Source: Nilaparvata lugens | Taxonomy: Eukaryota; Arthropoda; Insecta; Hemiptera; Delphacidae | Direction: 5' to 3' | Length of the DNA: 64,000 nucleotides | Assembly (NCBI RefSeq): GCF_014356525.2 | Contig: NC_052507.1 | Location: 58,688,053 to 58,752,052, forward strand | Shown here: in pieces, positions 55,931 through 64,000 of the stretch | How the letters are laid out: every line of letters begins with the position of its first letter | Numbering within the stretch: the stretch's first letter is position 1 | The notes under the pieces: model-generated | The model's input: only the letters and a program-made list of their open reading frames with translations | Database searches by the model: none | Told to the model about the DNA's origin: nothing | Made by a program: the position numbers and the translations under genes

Positions 55931-57643
55931 ATGAGGCGAAACGAGCAATTATGGGGATGAACCAGTGATTAAATTCCAGATACAATCCGCGTAGGTAGAG
56001 AGAGACCAATCTCAAATTGTCAGAATTCCTTAGAAATAGCATCAATGGTTCCTATTCAGCCAATGGTGACAGTTCCAAGTGAATATCGAAGAAGAGAGCT
56101 TACCTTCATTCAATCGAAGATAACTAGCTATCTGCGGAAATTAATTACAATTGTATTCCTCCCTTCTACCTTCAAACTACCCACAAGAGAGACTGACGAG
56201 GAGGATGAAGAGGAAGAGATGGTGGAGAAGGATGAGGAAGAGGATCAGGTGAAGGGAGAGGAGGAAGAGGATGAGGATGGGATAATCAGGTAGGAGTGGA
56301 TTCCAAGGAGATTGGTCCGCTGTTTAACTAACTACTGTCATTGTTATTCAATAATGAAGGGATTACATGGTATTTGCATTTGGTGATTGAATGTCAAGGT
56401 CGAGGAACGTTCTAGAAGCTCTCGCTGTGATTAGCTCTTGCAGTATTCATGTTCACTCAATAACTGTGCAGCTTCTTTATTTGAAATAGAAATGGACATA
56501 ATTATATGAACTCATATGAGAAATTCAAAAAGTGATCATGAAATAGAAAGTAAGAAAAGTGTACTATTTGATACTGTACTCCAGTTCAATGACTGTATTA
56601 TAATATTATTGATGGAGTTAAATAGAGAATGTATTTATTCATTTATTTAGTTATAGGCCTATAATATTATTGTATTATAATAATTATTAAATGTCAAGGT
56701 GACAATATTTTCAGGAAATTTATTCATTCGTACTATATTCAAGGTGAGTGACATTTTTGAGGATCGATCGAAAATGAGAACGCAAAATTTCATTGAATTA
56801 AACATTCATACAGAACATTCAGAGCTACATCCAACTGAAAAGTACAGCTCTGGACAGAAAACGATGGAAAGCTGCCTACCAGTCGAATGATGAAGCTAGA
56901 GAAGGACCTTTCATATTGAACATTCAAACAAGCAATGCTATATTCTCAACATATTGTTCCTACATGTCATGACTCACTTGAACAGCATTATTTTCAAATT
57001 TATTACGAGAGAGGAGAGACTCTACTGAGCTATTATTTATACAGAATGAACCAGCAAATTTATTAACTCTGTTTCCTTCCCACACCTAAATAAATTTTCC
57101 AACTCTCTTATAAACCCACACTCCTTTATTGTATTTTACACTTTTATAATGGGTTACATATTTATTAGGGATACAACCCAATTAATCACAGAGAGAAACA
57201 AGAAAGAAACCCAGTTATAAGTAAAAACTCATTTGCTAATAAGGAGGTCACGCCGTAGAAAAACAACAGCGAAAATATCCAACATCGTTCGTTCACGGTC
57301 GAGCCCATGAAAATAACACAAGTTGAAACAATGGAAATATCGCGACTCATTTATTTTCGCATGGAAATGCTTGCTATGTATGCCATGTAGTGTACATATA
57401 CTAATATATACAAAGCACGATGCTATTTCCTTGCGCCGACATTTAAGCGCAAATTTTCCTTTGTATCAAAGGGCAAAGTTCAGCTTGTAATACAGTCACC
57501 CAGTCAGCAAAACTCATTAACAATATAACTGAGTTCGCTGTGCACCCCATTTGATAATTATCATTTCAAAACATTTCTCATTAGAGATCAAGGAGTTGAT
57601 CGGGTGTGTAACTATTATTCGGTGCCATAATGCTATAAAAACA

Positions 57644-57695
57644 GCCAGTGTTAGTTAGATGGGAAACTATCATTTTATTTATGAGGAATGCTGAC
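57644..57695 (+). mobile_element. Small hairpin element, single copy
   Basis: GCCAGTGTT at the left, TTAGATGGGAAAC inside, AATGCTGAC at the right, then AGTTTGAATAG. Confidence 0.5.
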
Positions 57696-58374
57696 AGTTT
57701 GAATAGTATGACACTAGATTATAATCTTCCTTGTATGTGCGGAGTATGAGGAGTTGTAAGAGGAATGAGATTGTGGGGAACTATCTATTGCTCGTTTGTA
57801 ATGTTACTTGTGTATTATTATATATGAGCTTCGAGTATTTCAGAACATTTCTCATTGAAATCGAGAAATTGATGGGGTTCTTACAGTATGTGTGGAGGTT
57901 GAGGATTCAATTATATTTCTGGTTTCTTATTCAGTGATAGATAACGTCAACTTCATAAAGAGACAATACATGTTAATTTCTGATTAGAGATTAGGAATAA
58001 TTGGACGTGCGTGCTACAGAGTGTAAAAGTTTTCGGATAAAACCATTTGTCTGAATAGAGAAATATTTTCATGCTTTCTTGAATCGAGAATTTGGATTCA
58101 TTCTCATAAATACAAAAAATTCAAGAGTTGAGTCCACTTTTGGAGGTCAGTTGAAAAACTTCAATGAGATTTCATCAGTTCCTGTATTTGAATGAAATCA
58201 ATAATTGAGAGATAAACAGCAGGCTCAATCAAAAACTGTCAAAACATACATATTTATAAAATAATGTTCTGTTACACAATAATGATAAGTAGCTTTTCAT
58301 GTCTCAATCAATCACATGATATCGCAATCCAAAAATATATTAATAGATGAGAAAATAGAGAATAGATACTGGTA

Positions 58375-59060
58375 CTTCAATGAACAGTAGACCTCACGCA
58401 GTTTTCTCATCCACAAGTATCTGATGTCACCTGTTCTGGTTAATTCAGTTGAATCATATTTACTCTTAAAAACTGTTATTTGTCCTCTCCAAGATCTAAA
58501 ACTCACTTATATCACTGAACTAAGTTCACGTGATAATATTTCCATCTGACAAAAATATTTCTCAACTATTTTAAAATTAATTTCTTTCAATCAAGAATAT
58601 TATAATTTCTTCAGAATTATTTAATTAATTTTATCAGTTTTTATTTTATTTTCAATCACCTATTAAATTTGTTTTCCAAATGTAAAAATATTGATACTGA
58701 TGGGCACGCATCATAAAAAGTACCTTACCTTACCCTACCTTATAGAAATAGACACGGCCAGACATCTGTGTAATGCATGCAATGAATAATTCACTTGTCT
58801 GCTGATTTATTATGAATATTTCTATAGTTGGATTAATCCTATCTTCAAAGTAGATGAAATTCATAGTGATATCAGAGTATGGAGGAATTGCTTTTCTCTT
58901 CATATTATCCTTGAAATGCAAAATTTCAAAAAACCTTGTGTACACATCGACGCGCAGTTGAAGAAGGAATATTCATGCCAAATCTCATCGAATTAATCAA
59001 AGCCTTTGGCCCTAATCGCGTTACATACAGACAGACAATATAGTTACGTTCGGTCAAATA
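58375..59060 (-). mobile_element. Dispersed repeat B, copy 2 (-)
   Basis: The reverse complement matches 52978-53560: GACCGAACGTAACT, GTCTGTCTGTATGTAACGCG, TGCATGCATTACAC, and at the far end GACATCAGATACTTGTGGAT. About 100 bp of extra sequence is present relative to copy 1. The frame at 58730-58945 (minus) keeps [15 protein letters not shown]. Confidence 0.7.
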
Positions 59061-59429
59061 GATATAATATTAGATAATATTCATGGGTTTAGGAATGATT
59101 CATTACTCTTTACTGTTATCAATCTTCCATCACCACAAATCTATCTAATACTATACCGTTCTCTGAAAGACTAGCATAGAAACATTTTATAACCCATTCC
59201 AAAAATTCCAAAATGATGAAAACGAACGATCCATTACATAGGATACTACTCACCAAAAGAATCTTAAAACTTCCATTAGCCTCCCCTCCACTCAACCCTA
59301 TCATGACACCTATCACATCAAGTTTCACTAATTACTAATCAATTTTCACCAGTTTTTCCGACAGATTTCCTCGGAATTTCCCATTTTCACGTGAGTGCTG
59401 TTGACATCAACCCTACCACCCACACTCAT

Positions 59430-60130
59430 CAGTTTCGTTTCACGCTTCTTCTTCACCGTAACTTCCATCTTCTTGTTTCCCCTCCTCTTTCTCATCCTTT
59501 TCAATCACATCACCCTCATTCTTCTTCATTCAACTTTTTGATCTTTTTCTTATCTCCTCCTACTTTTTCTACTTTTCCTCCTCCCTCTTCTTATGCTTCA
59601 CTTTCACCACCTCCTCTCCCTCCTTTTCTTCTCACCATCCTCCTCTACTTCTCCACTATCCTATTTTTCCACTTTTCCTCTCTCTTCTCCCTCTTCTTCT
59701 TTTTCTCTATACTGTAGCTCTTCTCCTTTTTATAATTCATCTACTACATTCTCCTCCTTCTGAATCTTTTTCTCCTATATTTCTTCTGGTCATTCAACTT
59801 CTTCCCCCCTACTTCTACCACTCCTTCTCATCCTCCATCCTTCTTCCTCGTCCATCATTCACCACTTCGACTCTTCCTTGCTCCTCATCCTTTCTTACTT
59901 GTTCTTTTCCCCATCCTCCTACTGACTTCAACTGTTGTTGTTATTCATCATCATCATTACCTTTTTCCTCCTCTTCTTCTTTTACTTCTCCATCCCATTC
60001 TAATCTGAGAGTATTCCTCTCCTTCTTCATCTCTACATTCTCATACCTCTTCAACTCTTCCTCATCCGCACCACTTTTTTCAATTGTGTATTCTCTTCTT
60101 CATCATCATATTTTCGTCCCCACATCCTTT
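59430..60130 (+). repeat. Pyrimidine-rich tract
   Basis: CTTCTTC/CTCCTCC-rich. The + strand frame 59391-59717 is compositional. Confidence 0.75.
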
Positions 60131-60399
60131 CCTCCTTCTTCCCCACTTCATTCCACGTTTCATTATGACGACAGGCCTTATCTGTGCAATTAGCGACAGG
60201 CATTTAGCGACAGGCGACAAGTAAGTTGTCGCTGCCAATCATTTAGCTGTGTAATGTAAATTGCAAGCAGCCTCGTTCGATTAGCGTAGCTGGCTAAAAT
60301 AAGCCGTGCCTCTGATTAGATTGCCGCTCCTATGATTTTGTCATAACAACTTGATTGGGTGCCTAGTGACGTATGTGCAGCCTACTCCTCCCACACATT

Positions 60400-61600
60400 C
60401 ACATAAACAACCTTCTTCTCACTTTTTTCCTTCTCTCTCATTTCCTCATCCTCGTTTTTCATCTTTGTCTTTCCAATGTTTCCTTCTATCCGTTCTTCCA
60501 CCTCTTCATATTCTTCTGGTTCACCCTCTTTGTCTTTTCATTGCTTCCCTTATTCGTCTTTCCACCCCTAGCAATTTATCTGCCTCTTCCTCTCTATCTT
60601 TTCAATGTACCTCTTTTCGTTTTCATAGGATTTTACCTTGCAAAGCTATCCTCCTGTACTTGATTCATTAGCCCTTCTTCCTTGAATAGTTTTTTTCTTC
60701 CTACAGTTGAAATTATTCTATTTTCTCCCCCTAATAATCATACTCCTGCTGAATAGTATTTCTACTCCCATCATCCTGTCTGTTCTCAATTCTCCTTCCA
60801 CTCAAGACTCTTCTATTTTTAAATTCTTCTTCATCCAATCAATTTCTTCAACTCTACACCTAGACCCGTAATAATGATCCAGTTCTTTCCTTCTCCTCTC
60901 TATTATTTTCTCTTATGAAACATCCGTTGATTGGTACAAGTACAAATCATTGGAATGTTTGGTTTGGGAGAGACAATACAAAATCAATTCATACCAGCAT
61001 GTCAACCAAATTGAGATTGATGACATAGTCCAGAATAAAGTAGAAGTTTAGCTTCACACTTTCCTACTCAAAAACGACTCATTCTTGTATTTTTTCATAT
61101 TCTTGAAGAGAATCTTTTATTGATTCCAAATGTTCTATATTGAATGACAATATTCGTCATCTTTATTTGTTTCTGAATCTCACTCAACTACTTCTCCTAG
61201 TGACTTTTATTCTTCTTCTGTATTTTTAATCTTTCTTTAGCCTTCTCCAGTCATCGCTACTATACGAATATATACTTTTCTTCATCACTCTATGATTGGG
61301 CCTTCCAGACGTATATATAAGCAAACCAGAACTACCTTGCCTAAATCTCTTCCGTTCCTTTTCGGCTCAATTTTTTCAACAATTCTTTCCTATTCCTACC
61401 AGTGCCTTCTTTATTCCACCTTATTCACACTTGAACCTTTTCTATCAGTGACTTCTTAATTTCATCTTATTCACACTTGAACCGTTCACTCCACGAACTC
61501 TTCTTTGTTTTTCTTTATCATCCACTATCCTACAATATATTTCTCGCACTCTTTTTCTCTCCAAATATCTTCTCTTCTAATGCCCATGGATCAATAATCG
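60400..61600 (+). repeat. Pyrimidine-rich tract
   Basis: Continues the CT bias after a mixed 260-bp island (60160-60400) in which GCGACAGGC occurs twice. No gene. Confidence 0.7.
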
Positions 61601-62003
61601 ATCCTTTCACAATTTCCAGGAATTGAAGCTCTCTCATACAAGCTAGTTAGTCTGTCACTTGTGCGGTAAATTAGATTGCACTACATACGAGATTCGCAGT
61701 AACTTCCATTTATCGCTTCATAACAAGATTACTGTGTTTGAAACCAACCGACCAAAAGTCAAATAATATCAACCCTGTACCCGTTTTTTGTGTTTCAGTT
61801 GGAGGGTTCAATATTCCAAGCAAAAGAGTATATAGCAAAGCATCGTACCTTATACTCTTGCAAAATCAACAAACGTCGGGACATGAAGGAGAACGACAAC
61901 AAGCTCATTAAAGCTTGGAAGTACCTTTATAATAGATTTTTCTATGAAAATCCTCTTATGAAAGATGAGAATGTCAGCTATAATGAGATTTACTTCCAAT
62001 ATT

Positions 62004-62056
62004 GACAGCATTGGTTGGATGATAAGCACCGTCATTTATATTTAAAGAATGCTGAC
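62004..62056 (+). mobile_element. Small hairpin element, single copy
   Basis: GACAGCATTGGTTGGATG at the left, AATGCTGAC at the right followed by AGTTTGAAGTACATTC. Confidence 0.55.
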
Positions 62057-62169
62057 AGTTTGAAGTACATTCAATAGAAGTCCACAGCATGGCTTGCTAG
62101 TAATTAACTATGTACTTGAAATGAGAGTAAGAAGCTTTGAACAAGATTGGATGAGCAAGTAAATCTGAA

Positions 62170-62179
62170 TACTATAATA

Positions 62180-62225
<46 letters not shown>
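62170..62225. repeat. (ATA)n microsatellite
   Basis: About 17 ATA units. Confidence 0.9.
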
Positions 62226-62228
<3 letters not shown>

Positions 62229-62745
62229 ATTATACTATTAAAACAATTTATTCAACATTATAAGATATATCAAAAAGCTGATATCAAGGATTAGAATCCT
62301 TGTGATAAGAATATCAACTTGAAAGAAACTGACAATGTACTTTGTTCTCGATCTGCTCAATGAATGCATCATTATAGGTTAAGAAACTTGCAAATGATTT
62401 TCTTCCACAATTCTCATTCATCGATTCGCTTTCTTTCGGTCCCATTTTCAATCTAACTTCTGTGGAAATCAAAATCACAAAGAACATTTCATGGACTGAG
62501 AAACATCATCATTAGAATATGACTACAATTCATCCTCATACTAATTGGTTTGACAAATTATTGACATATTCTTCAATCATAATCAAACTCAACAATCTGT
62601 TGAACGTTCACAAAAAACTTACTTGTCAATAAATTCGAAGCCTGCCTGACACTTATTGCAATATTGGCTGATAAGACAATATATGTTTGTGTAGAATATT
62701 CATGTTTTACAAAATCAAGCAAAATAGGCATATATTAAATAATAC

Positions 62746-63020
62746 CATAGAGAAACAATAGCATAAATAGATATCCCATGATATAGGGCGTTCATGTTTC
62801 AACTTTTACTGTTATCTCAAGCCGATAGCCAACGTAGTTCTTTCCCGTGAAGCTTTATGATGCTTGTAGTCTCTCATATTGTGCCGTTCATACACTCTTA
62901 CACGGTCAAAACAGTGAAAATCGACAATAATCGACAGTAATCGGCTTGAGATAACAGTAAAAGTTGCGACATAAACGTCCTATACCATTAGATATCTACT
63001 TACGCTATTGTTTCTCTATG
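62746..63020. mobile_element. MITE family A, copy 2, 275 bp, 7-bp target duplication
   Basis: CATAGAGAAACAATAGC at the left, CGCTATTGTTTCTCTATG at the right, and internal ACGTAGTTCTTTCCCGTGAA shared with copy 1. It is flanked by ATAATAC on both sides. Same orientation as copy 1. Confidence 0.88.
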
Positions 63021-64000
63021 ATAATACATAATCAGATACTTGTTTTTCCAACGTTTATAATATTTTTGAAAAATACAACGTATCATCCCAATATTATAGG
63101 AAAAAAGGTTTATATACTACTCAAGCACGATGAAAACTGTACAAAATATTCCCTTCAGGCAATAAATTTCCCCAAGGAAAAGGTAACGGCAATTTCCCTC
63201 AGCGTTTCAATATAAATCTATTACCCGCGGATTGAATAATGCGAATTCAGCAGATAATCTCGAGCGGATTCAATATGTTTCTAATATACAGACAACTCAA
63301 TACGCTCCGGCAAAATTTATGAGCGACTAAACCCTGTACATTACACAACAACTGTCATCGAATCGATATCTTATTGTCATCTCAAGAAACGTATTTATTT
63401 ATCGGCAATTGCATAAGCCGTGTGGTCTGGCGCGTGCCAATTCAATTTTCCCAGTTTTTCCACAGGGCTTTTCCTCGCAATTTCCCGACAGTTTTCCTGT
63501 CTGACATGTTGAGCGATTGTCTGCGTCACGGAAATTGAATGAGCCCTATAGCGTGACGGAGAACTATAGTTATAAAGTTAGAGGGGATGTGGTTCGGCGT
63601 TTTTAATCATTTAAAAATGACGATGCAACTGAACTAGGAAACGCGTCTGTTTCTGACAGGCATACTGGAATTGAGAGTATGAATCGGTGATAGTTGACAA
63701 AAGTTATACGTTTTCATGAGAAAACAAATACTTCCACAGGGCGAAGAAAAGATTTGTAACAATTATTTCATTGCGAAACACTTGTAATCCTGCAAGCTGA
63801 ATTCTAACATTTCAGTATCAGTGGACATGTACGTTCTAGTGAGAATATTATTCCTATAAGTTGCTATGAGACTATTCATACTTGCTTCACTTGGCTGAGT
63901 AGAAATAGTCCAATTAGAACTCATGGGAATTATATTTACATTGTGCCAGTCACGGTGTGGGAATCCAACTCAATTTGGACTGTTGTATAAATAAGAATTG

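Larger units (their letters stand above)
54382..64000 (-). other. PC2 upstream intron sequence, 5' exons not found
   Basis: The exon at 54381 begins at a clear acceptor, so at least one more exon lies upstream in transcription order. I scanned for the prodomain end, RRSL-like and DPR/PA-type junction motifs and found nothing convincing, so this region is best read as intron. It holds a 45-bp tandem duplication (55531-55610), purine tract 55640-55930, hairpin copies 57644-57695 and 62004-62056, a dispersed repeat copy 58375-59060, CT tracts 59430-60130 and 60400-61600, an (ATA)n microsatellite about 62170-62225 and an inverted-repeat element 62746-63020. The last kilobase is less AT-rich. Confidence 0.55.

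Noticed and set aside
54382..64000. Upstream prodomain or signal-peptide exon
   Set aside because: I looked for basic RRSL-like motifs and a phase-0 donor after a suitable residue and found no match. The exons are probably beyond 64000, though a short one could have escaped me.
1..64000. CATATG E-boxes as binding sites for the neuroendocrine regulator DIMM
   Set aside because: Several occur, but in AT-rich DNA of this length about twenty are expected by chance, so their presence carries no weight.

Overview
This is a window of an AT-rich, intron-rich animal nuclear genome, almost certainly an insect. The style of its repeats makes me think of a planthopper-like hemipteran, but that is an inference. 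The only protein-coding gene I can support is on the minus strand: neuroendocrine (prohormone) convertase 2, the Drosophila amontillado / vertebrate PCSK2 orthologue, a subtilisin-like (kexin family) serine endoprotease that matures neuropeptide and peptide-hormone precursors in dense-core secretory granules.

Nine internal coding exons can be joined with consensus GT-AG splice sites and uninterrupted phase. In transcription order they are 54381-54135, 40725-40688, 31583-31507, 23445-23357, 20497-20322, 13233-13021, 7778-7678, 5507-5274 and 2619-2455. Together they give 1340 nt (446 complete codons plus 2 nt). They run from the end of the prodomain and the RVKR activation site, through the whole catalytic domain (Asp, His, PC2-specific oxyanion Asp, Ser), into the first half of the P domain. 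The signal peptide and most of the prodomain are missing: I found no matching exon at 54382-64000, so they probably lie beyond the right edge. The end of the P domain and the C-terminus lie beyond the left edge.

About 98% of the window is intron or flank. It is a dense mosaic of non-autonomous mobile elements and simple repeats. It holds two copies of a roughly 280-bp element with clean 7-bp target duplications (30993-31284, 62746-63020). It holds seven copies of a tiny (about 52 bp core, about 90 bp with flanks) hairpin element. Several single foldback or inverted-repeat elements lie at 19.2, 19.45-20.26, 23.9-24.2, 37.7-38.9 (nested), 41.3-41.5 and 43.4-43.9 kb. There are Helitron-like relics inside and next to a 1.5-kb unit tandemly repeated about 2.5 times (14.4-18.35 kb), and a tRNA-derived SINE-like head (3.75 kb). 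There are many purine/pyrimidine-asymmetric tracts, including a roughly 196-bp GAA array.

The most interesting structural point is a pair of roughly 600-bp repeats in opposite orientation (52978-53560 and 58375-59060). They sit on either side of the exon that carries the activation-cleavage site and the catalytic Asp, an arrangement that in other animals favours back-splicing (circular RNA) or exon skipping. I saw no bacterial, viral or CRISPR features and no intact transposase, reverse transcriptase or helicase gene.
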